In this document: in pieces, positions 18,626 through 25,003 of the stretch
Layout of the letters: the number at the start of each line of letters is the position of its first letter
Position numbering within the stretch: position 1 is the stretch's first letter
Assembly: GCF_027359925.1 (NCBI RefSeq)
Contig: NZ_CP114767.1
Span: 2,542,001 to 2,606,000 of the forward strand
Direction: 5' to 3'
Origin: Hymenobacter canadensis
GTDB taxonomy: Bacteria; Bacteroidota; Bacteroidia; Cytophagales; Hymenobacteraceae
DNA: 64,000 nt
The notes under the pieces: generated by a model
Told to the model about the DNA's origin: nothing
Database searches by the model: none
What the model saw: only the letters and a program-made list of their open reading frames with translations
Program-made: the position numbers and the translations under genes

Positions 18626-19141
18626 ATGCAACTCGACGAAGCCAAGCGCAGATTCATTGAAGGCTGGGGCACTCTGGGCTCGGCCTGGGGCGTGAGCCGC
18701 ACAATGGCGCAGGTGCACGCGTTGCTGCTGATATCGGCGGGGGCGCTCAGCACCGAGGACATCATGGAGCAGTTGCAGATTTCGCGGGGCAACGTGAACC
18801 TGAACGTGCGTGCCCTCATGGACTGGGGCATCGTGCGCAAGGAGCTGCGGCCCGGCGAGCGGCGCGAGTTTTTCTCGGGCGAGAAGGACATTCACCGGGT
18901 AGCCACCCTGATTCTGCAGGAGCGCCGCAAGCGTGAATTGCAGCCTATTATGCGCGTGCTGGGCGAAATCAGCGAGGTAGAGCCCTCCCCCACCGCTACG
19001 CCCGAAGAGGTGGCGGCCTTCACCCACATGATTGGCAGCATTCAGGGCTTTGCCGGCTTCGCCGACCGGGCCGCCTCCACGCTCATCAAGGCCGATGAGA
19101 ACTGGTTTCTGAGCACCTTCATGAAGCTGATGCGGCCGTGA
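18626..19141 (+). CDS. GbsR/MarR-family transcriptional regulator
   Basis: The 171-residue protein is a winged-helix regulator of the GbsR type. An N-terminal helix region (RFIEGWGTLGSAWGVSRTMAQ) precedes the helix-turn-helix (STEDIMEQLQISRGNVNLNVRAL) and wing (GIVRKELRPGERREFF), followed by a helical dimerisation tail. It probably represses its own gene and the TIGR01777 epimerase operon, since near-identical TTTCAAT/ATTGAAA palindromes sit before both. The inducer is unknown; the choline link of Bacillus GbsR need not apply. Confidence 0.88.
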   Translation: MQLDEAKRRFIEGWGTLGSAWGVSRTMAQVHALLLISAGALSTEDIMEQLQISRGNVNLNVRALMDWGIVRKELRPGERREFFSGEKDIHRVATLILQERRKRELQPIMRVLGEISEVEPSPTATPEEVAAFTHMIGSIQGFAGFADRAASTLIKADENWFLSTFMKLMRP

Positions 19142-19178
19142 CCGTAGGACTTCGATAAACCTTTTTTTGGCTATTATA

Positions 19179-19220
19179 TTTCAATAATTATTGAAAGTTT
19201 GATATACACGATTACTTATC
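19179..19220 (+). promoter_or_regulatory. Second GbsR-type operator/promoter, cut off from its gene by an IS
   Basis: TTTCAATAA-TTATTGAAA (19179-19196) is an 18-bp perfect palindrome followed by GTTTGATATAC, nearly the sequence that follows the first operator. TTG at 19191 and TACTTATC at 19213 are again 19 bp apart. Removing the IS at 19254-20077 (and one TAA copy) would put this promoter about 60-70 bp before the TIGR01777 start codon. Confidence 0.65.
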
Positions 19221-19253
19221 TGCCGGCGAAGTTTCTCTCTTCTTCCCTTCTAA

Positions 19254-20077
19254 GAAGCTGTTTAAGTTAGCTTGGTGAGTCGTCGGATGTTGGCTAAGTA
19301 TAGCCAGGCGTTGGCGTGCTGGGTTTTTCGTTCGTAGTCTTTGGCCAAACGGCGGTTGGTACCGGCCCAAGCAATGCTGCGTTCCACGACCCAGCGCTTG
19401 GCGTGGATAAAAAAGCGGCCTTTATCGGCCACTACGCCCATCGGCACCTGTGCCTGCAGGCCTCGGCCCGCCAAGTGCTGGCGGAAGCGGCGGCCAAAGC
19501 CGCCGTCCACGAACACGGTCTGCAGCCGGTCAAGCAACTCGCTGCCCAGCGCCAGTGCGTCCCAGAGGCGGGCGGCGCTGGCCCCATCGTGGCAGTGGGC
19601 TGCCACTACGCAGCAGGTAAGCAGATTGCCCAGTGTGTCGACCAGAAAGAAGCGCTTGCGGCCCTTGATGCGTTTGCCCGCGTCGTAGCCCACTTGGCGG
19701 GTGCTGGTGGCCGTGTTCTTCACGCTTTGACTGTCGAGGATAGCCGCCGTGGGCTGGGCGTTTTTTTTACCCGCTCGCGGGCTTCAAGCGTCAAACAACC
19801 ACTCACTCGCTGCCAAGTGCCATCGGCGGTCCACTTGCTGAAATAATAGTACACTGTAGGCCAGGGAGGGAAGTCTGCCGGCACGTCGCGCCACACACAA
19901 CCGTTTTTGAGCACGTAAAAGATGCCATTCACCACCGCGCGCAGCGGCCACTTACTCGTGCGCTGCACCACGAATAAGGGCGCTAGCTTCGTCCACTGAC
20001 GCTCTGTCAAGTCTGAACTATACCGCTTCTGCTGCATCAAGCAAAGCTAATCCCGGCTGATTAACTTAAACAGCTTC
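19254..20077 (-). mobile_element. IS5-family insertion sequence, 824 bp, with TAA target duplication
   Basis: The ends are inverted repeats starting GAAGCTGTTTAAGTTA, 16 bp perfect. A TAA direct repeat flanks the element (19251-19253 and 20078-20080), fitting the TNA target preference of the IS427/IS1031 groups. It holds one transposase in two overlapping frames. It lies in what would be the 5' leader of the epimerase operon, nine bases before its ATG. Confidence 0.92.
19262..20040 (-). CDS. IS5-family transposase, two frames joined by probable -1 frameshift
   Basis: The first frame (20040 down to 19720) holds the N-terminal domain with LTERQWTKLAPLF and CVWRDVPADFPPW. The second (ending 19262) holds the DDE nuclease. 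An A8 run on the coding strand (19761-19768) lies in the overlap. Slipping back one base there gives the continuous sequence NAQPTAAILDSQSVKNT, which restores the first catalytic Asp in the classic ILDSQSVK motif. The later Asp (VFVDGGF) and Glu (WVVERSIAW) are present, so the element may be active. The stop codon lies inside the terminal repeat. Confidence 0.88.
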
Positions 20078-20089
20078 TAAGCGTGTTTT

Positions 20090-21010
20090 ATGGAACCCCC
20101 ACTTCTTATTCTGGCCGGCGGCACGGGCTTTCTGGGCCAGCACCTGCGGCACTATTTCACCCGGGCCGGCTACCGGGTCCGGGCGCTCAGCCGCCGCTCC
20201 CGCCACCCCGACGACCTTGCCTGGGACGGCCGCACCCTCGGCCCCTGGGCTGCTGCCCTGGAAGGTGCCGCGGTAGTGCTCAACCTGGCCGGCCGCTCCG
20301 TTGATTGCCGCTATCACGCCGTCAACCGCTACGCCATCGTGCGCAGCCGCACCGACAGCACCCGGGTGCTGGGCGAAGCCATAGCGGCCTGCCGCAATCC
20401 ACCGGCCCTGTGGCTGAATTCCTCTACGGCCACTATCTACGAGGACACGGCCGGACCAGCCCCGGCCAATACGGAGGCCAGCGGTCGGGTCGGGCGCGGG
20501 TTCTCGGAGATGGTGGCTCAGCAGTGGGAAGCCGAGTTCAACCTGGCCGCTTTGCCCCGTACTCGCCGCGTGGCCCTGCGCACGGCCATTGTGCTGGGTG
20601 CCGACGGCGGGGCGCTGCCTACGCTGGCCCGGCTGGCGCGCCGGGGCCTCAGCACGCCGCACGGCCACGGGCAGCAGTGGGTAAGCTGGCTGCACATCGA
20701 GGACTTCTGCCGGGCCGTGGAGTTTCTGGTAGCGCATCCGGCGCTGGCGGGCGCCTTCAACCTGTGCGCCCCGGAGCCGCTGCCCAACGCGGCGCTCATG
20801 GCCCTGCTCGAGGCCCACTACCGCCCACGCTGGCACCTACTGCAGCCCCGCTGGCTGCTCGAAATCGGCGCTTTCGTGCTCCGCACCGAAACCGAGCTGC
20901 TCCTCAAAAGCCGCAAAGTGGTGCCCCAGCGGCTACTGGAAGCCGGCTTCCGGTTCCGCTATTGCAGCTGCGCACAAGCCCTCACCGACCTGCTGTCGCA
21001 ACTGCCCTAA
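20090..21010 (+). CDS. TIGR01777-family NAD(P)-dependent epimerase
   Basis: The 306-residue protein is a short-chain dehydrogenase-like enzyme. The N-terminal nucleotide-binding motif is ILAGGTGFLGQHL; the family segments VVLNLAGRSVDCRY, LNSSTATIYEDT and VSWLHIEDFCRAVEF are present. A C-terminal DUF1731-type tail (about 250-300) matches YfcH-like proteins. The substrate is unknown. Its native promoter appears to be the GbsR-type site at 19179, now 0.87 kb away because of the IS, so expression here is probably altered. The membrane protein at 21081 is likely cotranscribed. Confidence 0.88.
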   Translation: MEPPLLILAGGTGFLGQHLRHYFTRAGYRVRALSRRSRHPDDLAWDGRTLGPWAAALEGAAVVLNLAGRSVDCRYHAVNRYAIVRSRTDSTRVLGEAIAACRNPPALWLNSSTATIYEDTAGPAPANTEASGRVGRGFSEMVAQQWEAEFNLAALPRTRRVALRTAIVLGADGGALPTLARLARRGLSTPHGHGQQWVSWLHIEDFCRAVEFLVAHPALAGAFNLCAPEPLPNAALMALLEAHYRPRWHLLQPRWLLEIGAFVLRTETELLLKSRKVVPQRLLEAGFRFRYCSCAQALTDLLSQLP

Positions 21011-21080
21011 CGGCTCGACCTGTCACCCCATCACCATTCACCTCATCACCTCATTTTTTCACCTTCCAACCCCCAACGTC

Positions 21081-21470
21081 ATGAACTATTATCTGCTGGT
21101 TTACGGAGTTTATCTGCCCGTCACGGTGCTGCTCACGGTGTGGGTAGCGCGCACGCTCTTCACCAACGGCCGCACTTTCCTGGTCGATATCTTCCACGGC
21201 AACGAGCCCCTGGCCGACTCCGTGAACAAGCTGCTCATCACGGGCTTCTACCTTATCAATATCGGCTACGCCACCCTCACGCTGCGCAGCACCGATGAAA
21301 TCGGGAGCTACCAGCAGAGCGTGGAGGAGCTCAGCATCAAAATCGGGACGATTATTTTGATTTTGGGCGGCATGCACTTCTTCAATCTGTATGTATTCTA
21401 CAAGCTCCGCAGCCGCGCCCAGGATTATGGCAACGCCCTGAACTTCGTGGTGAATAAGCCCGAGAAATAG
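21081..21470 (+). CDS. Conserved membrane protein of unknown function
   Basis: The 129-residue protein has three hydrophobic segments (about residues 4-24, 52-70 and 88-106) separated by polar loops, one carrying SVEELSIKIGTI. No family with known function is recognised. Position 70 bp after the epimerase suggests cotranscription and a link to the GbsR-type regulator upstream. Confidence 0.7.
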   Translation: MNYYLLVYGVYLPVTVLLTVWVARTLFTNGRTFLVDIFHGNEPLADSVNKLLITGFYLINIGYATLTLRSTDEIGSYQQSVEELSIKIGTIILILGGMHFFNLYVFYKLRSRAQDYGNALNFVVNKPEK

Positions 21471-21584
21471 CCCCTGGCGGGGCCGGATGGCGCTTTGCTT
21501 TGCGCAGCCGCCGCTGTCCGGCTCCATGCCATGTTCGGCAGCCGATACACACGATTAGCCGAAGTGAACTTTCCCGACGCAGCC

Positions 21585-21611
21585 TTGTTGAAACGCAATC
21601 TGCTACCTTGC
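21585..21611 (+). promoter_or_regulatory. Probable trxA promoter
   Basis: TTG at 21585-21587 and TACCTTGC at 21604-21611 resemble the Bacteroidetes -33/-7 boxes, though the spacing is 16 bp rather than about 19. It lies about 55 bp before the trxA ATG. Confidence 0.4.
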
Positions 21612-21665
21612 GCACCCAAGAATCGTAAGAAGCAATTTTCAACGTCACACAAACCCCCTTCCGTC

Positions 21666-21995
21666 ATGGGACATAAAGCCATCGAAATTACCGATGCTAA
21701 CTTCGATCAGATCATCAACTCCGATAAGCCCGTGCTGGTGGACTTCTGGGCCGAATGGTGCGGCCCCTGCCGCATGGTAGGCCCGGTAGTGGAAGAGCTG
21801 GCCGGCGAATATGAAGGCAAAGTCATTATCGGTAAAGTTGACGTAGATGCCAACCCGCAGACGTCGGCCAAGTTTGGCATCCGCAGCATTCCTACGCTGC
21901 TCGTGTTCAAGAACGGCCAGGTAGTTGACAAGCAGGTAGGTGCTGTTCCAAAGCACGTACTGGCCCAGAAACTCGACGCCCAGGTAACTGCCTAA
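21666..21995 (+). CDS. trxA: Thioredoxin
   Basis: The 109-residue cytoplasmic disulfide reductase has the WCGPC active site (Cys32 and Cys35) in the context [11 protein letters not shown]. The cis-proline segment [13 protein letters not shown] and a standard single-domain length complete the family match. The open frame begins at 21495, but ATG 21666 fits the family start. It is monocistronic, with a probable promoter at 21585 and a strong terminator at 22019. Confidence 0.95.
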   Translation: MGHKAIEITDANFDQIINSDKPVLVDFWAEWCGPCRMVGPVVEELAGEYEGKVIIGKVDVDANPQTSAKFGIRSIPTLLVFKNGQVVDKQVGAVPKHVLAQKLDAQVTA

Positions 21996-22018
21996 GCGTT
22001 CCTGTTTGTCTTTTGGCA

Positions 22019-22065
22019 AACGCAAAAAGCCCGGATCTGCTCAGCAGGTCCGGGCTTTTTGCGTT
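22019..22065. terminator. Bidirectional terminator between trxA and the 22.1 kb gene
   Basis: A perfect 17-bp stem (AACGCAAAAAGCCCGGA and complement) with A5/T5 runs on both sides serves the convergent genes. Confidence 0.85.
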
Positions 22066-22088
22066 CCAGACGCCCAACGTGAGGCGCC

Positions 22089-22403
22089 TTAACGGCGGGG
22101 CCGGGTCTGGGCGTCGTTCTTCTGGCGATATACCACCCGGTCGGCCTGGCGCTCTTCCTTGCGGATACCCTGGCGTTCGTCGGGTGTTACTACGCCATCG
22201 GCGCGGGCACCCTGGCGGGCCTGGCGGGCGTCGGCCTGCTGAGCCTGGGCCCGGGCGGCCTCAGCACGGGTCAGTTGCCCCGATTTCACGCCCTGCCGGA
22301 TGCGGGCTTGGTCGTTGGTGCGCGGACGGGCAGTCTGGGCGAAGGAGGCGGTGGTAGCCAGCAGGCTCAGAGCAGCGCCACAGAGGAAAGCGGAAATTTT
22401 CAT
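22089..22403 (-). CDS. Small secreted Arg/Gln/Ala-rich protein
   Basis: The 104-residue protein has a clean signal peptide (1-22, ending SFAQ). The mature protein is highly charged and helical (ARAQAQQADARQARQGARAD, then VTPDERQGIRKEERQADR). The GVVTPDER piece resembles an EF-hand-like or DUF-type repeat seen in secreted Bacteroidetes proteins. No function is recognised. Confidence 0.7.
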   Translation of the reverse strand: MKISAFLCGAALSLLATTASFAQTARPRTNDQARIRQGVKSGQLTRAEAARAQAQQADARQARQGARADGVVTPDERQGIRKEERQADRVVYRQKNDAQTRPRR

Positions 22404-22475
22404 GGTCAGGAAAGTGAGGGTGAAACGTGCGTACCGCCTTTAGAAAGCCGTGGCGGCAGCAGGTTTAATGCCCGC

Positions 22476-23441
22476 TCAATACATTTCCTCCGGGCGGGCG
22501 GCCCGCGCCTCCGTGGGCGGCACCTGTGGCGGCCGCGAGCCGTTGAACAGCGAGAAGCTCGGCGAGAAGTGAATGGGCACCGTGAAGGTCATAGCGGTGG
22601 GCACGTGGTACTCGCGGCCGGGCTGGAACGCGGGCAGGCTGGCCACCACGCGCCGCGCCTCCTGGTCGGTTTCCGGCGACAGGCCCTGCACCACCTGCAC
22701 CTGCCCCACCCGGCCCTGCTCATCCACGGTGTAGCTCACGTAGACCTTGCCCGTAATGCCTTTGCGCCGCGAATTGCGCGGGTAGTTGGTGGTGCGGGCC
22801 ACGTAATTGAGCAGCGCCGTTTCGCCGCCTGGAAACCGCGGCAGCTCGCGCTTCTGCAGCTTGCCCACGTACGGCGAGCCATCCTCGTTGAAAAACACTA
22901 GCGCTGGCCCTTTGTCGCGGCTGAGCAACTCCAGCGCACTCAGCTGGCCCGTATCGTAGTAGTGGCGCCACTCGCCCACAGCCCGGCCGGCGGCGTAGCT
23001 GCCTTTGGAGCGTTTCTGGCCATTGCGGTGCACGCTGATCCAAGTGCCGCTACGCTGGCCGTTGAGGTACTCGCCGCGCTGGCGCACCCGGCCATCCTCG
23101 TACCACGCCACATACACGCCCTCGGCCTCATCGGCGCGGTAGTGGACCTGGGCGGCTTTGGCGCCGTTGGGGTGGTACCAGGTCAGCAGACCGGTGCGCA
23201 CCACCGGGTCGATGGAGCTGAGCGTGCCGCGCAACAGCAGCGTACCCGTCAGCGAGAATTCCCGCATGGCGTAAGTGCCCAGCAGCTCATTTTTGCGTTC
23301 GATTACCCGGTAGTGGGTGGCGCTATCCGGCACCGTGGCCTCGTCATGGCTGTTAAGATACACGGCCGGCATACTCTGCCCCTTGGCCGGTCCCGCGCAG
23401 GCCAGCAAGCACACACACAACATGGTTAAGCAGGCTTTCAT
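22476..23441 (-). CDS. MORN-repeat protein with C-terminal TonB domain
   Basis: The 321-residue secreted protein has a signal peptide (1-21) followed by MORN-like repeats (about residues 85-190: GLLTWYHPNGAKAAQVHY, YVAWYEDGRVRQRGEYLNG and others). A TonB C-terminal domain follows (about 205-295, LPRFPGGETALLNYV through GKVYVSYTVDEQGRV). There is no N-terminal membrane anchor, so it is unlikely to be a classical energy transducer. Such MORN-TonB hybrids are common in Bacteroidetes, with unknown roles at the cell surface. An Ala/Pro-rich tail ends the protein. Confidence 0.8.
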   Translation of the reverse strand: MKACLTMLCVCLLACAGPAKGQSMPAVYLNSHDEATVPDSATHYRVIERKNELLGTYAMREFSLTGTLLLRGTLSSIDPVVRTGLLTWYHPNGAKAAQVHYRADEAEGVYVAWYEDGRVRQRGEYLNGQRSGTWISVHRNGQKRSKGSYAAGRAVGEWRHYYDTGQLSALELLSRDKGPALVFFNEDGSPYVGKLQKRELPRFPGGETALLNYVARTTNYPRNSRRKGITGKVYVSYTVDEQGRVGQVQVVQGLSPETDQEARRVVASLPAFQPGREYHVPTAMTFTVPIHFSPSFSLFNGSRPPQVPPTEARAARPEEMY

Positions 23442-23593
23442 GGCAGCAAGAGTAACTAGGTGAGTTCAGGAAATATACTATCCAGCAATCTGTTAGCCAA
23501 GTACTTCACGAATTGTTCACAAAAATATTCATACATTCCTATCAGGCGCCACGGATGGTCCGGGGGCTTACTTTTCCATCTTATTTTCTTCCT

Positions 23594-23917
23594 ATGTTCC
23601 GGTTCCTTTCCTACCTGCTGCTGCTGGGTCTGCTGACCCCGGCGGCCTTTGCCCAGGCCCCTGCCACCCGCACGCAAAAGGCCACGCCAGCCACCTCCGC
23701 CCGCCCGGCTACGCCTGCTACCCGCAGCACCACCACCCAGGCCAGCACAGCAACCACCGCCCGCACCAAAACCGATGGCTCGCCGGATATGCGGTACAAG
23801 GAAAATAAGATGGCCAAAACCACCACCGTGGCGGGCCCCACCCGCAAAGACGGCACGGCCGATATGCGCTACAAAGCCAACAAAACCACTACCACTAAAA
23901 CCACCGGCCGGCCCTGA
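23594..23917 (+). CDS. Small secreted Thr/Ala-rich protein with duplicated DMRYK motif
   Basis: The 107-residue protein has a signal peptide (1-20, ending AFAQ). A Thr/Ala/Pro-rich low-complexity stretch precedes two copies of a motif, KTDGSPDMRYKENK and RKDGTADMRYKANK. The duplicated motif suggests a short functional or binding unit. ATG 23594 directly precedes the signal peptide. A strong terminator follows. Function is unknown. Confidence 0.7.
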   Translation: MFRFLSYLLLLGLLTPAAFAQAPATRTQKATPATSARPATPATRSTTTQASTATTARTKTDGSPDMRYKENKMAKTTTVAGPTRKDGTADMRYKANKTTTTKTTGRP

Positions 23918-23930
23918 AGCCGCCCAGCCA

Positions 23931-23986
23931 GCCAGCACGCAAAAAAGCCGTACTCTGGTGCAGAATACGGCTTTTTGCGTGCTGGC
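23931..23986. terminator. Bidirectional terminator
   Basis: Arms of 21-22 bp (GCCAGCACGCAAAAAAGCCG and complement, one base different in the A/T run) lie between the convergent small secreted protein and Lrp genes. Confidence 0.85.
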
Positions 23987-23992
23987 GAAGTA

Positions 23993-24457
23993 TTACAGCA
24001 GCTGAATGGGACGGTTGAGCGACTCTTCCAGTGAAATCAGCGTTTCGGTGCGTTCGATGCCTTCGATGAGCTGCATCTGCCCGTGTAGCACTTCGCGTAG
24101 GTGCTGCGTGTCGCGGCACCGGATGCGGGCGAAGATGCCATACGCGCCGGTGGTGAAATGAATGCTGACCACTTCCGGAATTTCGCGTAGCTGGGCTGCC
24201 ACGCTGGCATATACTGAGCTTTTCAGGAGGTAGATACCCAGAAAGGCATCCACACCATAACCCAGTTTCTGGTAGTCAATCTCCAGAGTGGCGCCTTTCA
24301 CAATGCCCAACTCCTCCAGCCGGGCCATGCGCACGTGTACCGTACCACCAGAAACATGCACCTTTCGGGCAATTTCGGTATAGGGCATCTTCGCATCATG
24401 GATCAGCAAATCCAGAATCTTGCGGTCGGTGTCGTCAAGTTCGTAATTCTTAGCCAT
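23993..24457 (-). CDS. Lrp/AsnC-family transcriptional regulator
   Basis: The 154-residue protein has an N-terminal helix-turn-helix (DDTDRKILDLL, then YTEIARKVHVSGGTVHVRMARL) and a C-terminal RAM ligand-binding domain (AFLGIYLLK through TTGAYGIFARIRC). Members form octamers and bind paired AT-rich half sites, usually autoregulating in response to an amino acid. It diverges from the tRNA-like RNA unit, and a 16-bp inverted repeat lies between them at 24512-24552, well placed for binding by this protein. Confidence 0.92.
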   Translation of the reverse strand: MAKNYELDDTDRKILDLLIHDAKMPYTEIARKVHVSGGTVHVRMARLEELGIVKGATLEIDYQKLGYGVDAFLGIYLLKSSVYASVAAQLREIPEVVSIHFTTGAYGIFARIRCRDTQHLREVLHGQMQLIEGIERTETLISLEESLNRPIQLL

Positions 24458-24511
24458 TTTGAAGGTGTTTGATTATCTATATTTAAATTGCAAACGGTGA
24501 TTTTCAGAAAT

Positions 24512-24552
24512 ATTGTAAATTTTTTGTCAAAACGCTACAAAAATTTTACAAT
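24512..24552. promoter_or_regulatory. Candidate Lrp operator, AT-rich inverted repeat
   Basis: ATTGTAAATTTTTTGT (24512-24527) and ACAAAAATTTTACAAT (24537-24552) are reverse complements except for one base, with a 9-nt spacer. The site lies between the divergent Lrp gene and the tRNA-like unit, and its right arm overlaps the latter's -33 position. The whole 24458-24575 stretch is far richer in A+T than the surrounding DNA. Confidence 0.65.
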
Positions 24553-24574
24553 TCAAGGCAAACATCTACATTTG
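24544..24574 (+). promoter_or_regulatory. Promoter of the tRNA-like RNA
   Basis: TACATTTG at 24567-24574 is an exact -7 match. TTTT at 24544-24547 stands at the right distance (19 bp) in place of TTTG. Transcription would begin about 24580, some 30 nt before the tRNA-like 5' end. Confidence 0.6.
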
Positions 24575-24608
24575 TCATAATCCTACGCAAACGGCGTGAG
24601 ACGACCAT

Positions 24609-24726
24609 TGTAGAATGATGAAACTGGCAGACATACCCTCCTCTCTCGGGGGTGGTGATTCGGGAAAAACTGGTCCGGCGGCCGGCTAACCACACCGTGG
24701 AGGTTCGAATCCTTCTTCTACAGCCA
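24609..24726 (+). ncRNA. tRNA-like RNA with a 46-nt variable region
   Basis: A cloverleaf can be drawn. The acceptor stem TGTAGAA (24609-24615) pairs with TTCTACA (24716-24722), followed by discriminator G and encoded CCA (24724-24726). The D-arm ATG/CAT has an 11-nt loop AAACTGGCAGA, as in class II tRNAs. The anticodon stem CCCTC/GGGGG has the loop CTCTCTC (nominal anticodon CUC, with U instead of a purine at position 37). The T-arm is GGAGG/CCTTC with loop TTCGAAT. The variable region (24653-24698, 46 nt) is two to three times that of normal Leu, Ser or Tyr tRNAs and can form a CCGG-CGG-CCGG hairpin. It could be a degenerate or atypical tRNA or a regulatory tRNA mimic. Confidence 0.6.
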
Positions 24727-24756
24727 ACTGGGTGGATTATGTGAGGAGGAAAAAAT

Positions 24757-24782
24757 GGAACGTATCTGGGTGGGTGCGTTCC
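24757..24782 (+). ncRNA. Hairpin 1 of the twin-loop module
   Basis: GGAACG (24757-24762) pairs with CGTTCC (24777-24782). The loop contains ATCTGGGTGGGT (24764-24775). The same 12 nt forms the loop of the next hairpin although the stem sequence is entirely different. Confidence 0.6.
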
Positions 24783-24790
24783 TTTCCAAG

Positions 24791-24822
24791 AGGCGGCATC
24801 TGGGTGGGTGCCGCCTTTTTTT
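24791..24822 (+). terminator. Hairpin 2 and terminator of the tRNA-like unit
   Basis: GGCGGC (24792-24797) pairs with GCCGCC (24810-24815) around the loop ATCTGGGTGGGT (24798-24809). T7 follows at once, giving a good intrinsic terminator. Confidence 0.8.
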
Positions 24823-24932
24823 GTCCTGTCTCCTCACTACAATTCCATTTCCGGAAGCTTTTCACCCACACTGGTTCAAATCGGGTGCAAAGAACGTAAA
24901 ATAAGCGCGGCCAGACCACGAAGCTGCCAAAC

Positions 24933-24973
24933 AAAAGCCCGATTTGTGTTATAACTCACAAATCGGGCCTTTT
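24933..24973 (-). terminator. Terminator of the asparaginase gene
   Basis: Stem AAAAGCCCGATTTGTG with complement CACAAATCGGGC-CTTTT, loop of 8 nt, beyond the minus-strand stop at 25004. It could also stop plus-strand readthrough. Confidence 0.75.
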
Positions 24974-25003
24974 ATTTATTGCGGGCTTTCGGCACAAGGT
25001 TGG

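Noticed and set aside
24755..24904. A 49-codon ORF with an AGGAGG ribosome site (24744-24749) starting MERIWVGAFL.
   Set aside because: It runs straight through both hairpins and the T7 terminator, has no family likeness after residue 20, and the genus rarely uses Shine-Dalgarno sites. A leader-peptide role cannot be fully excluded.
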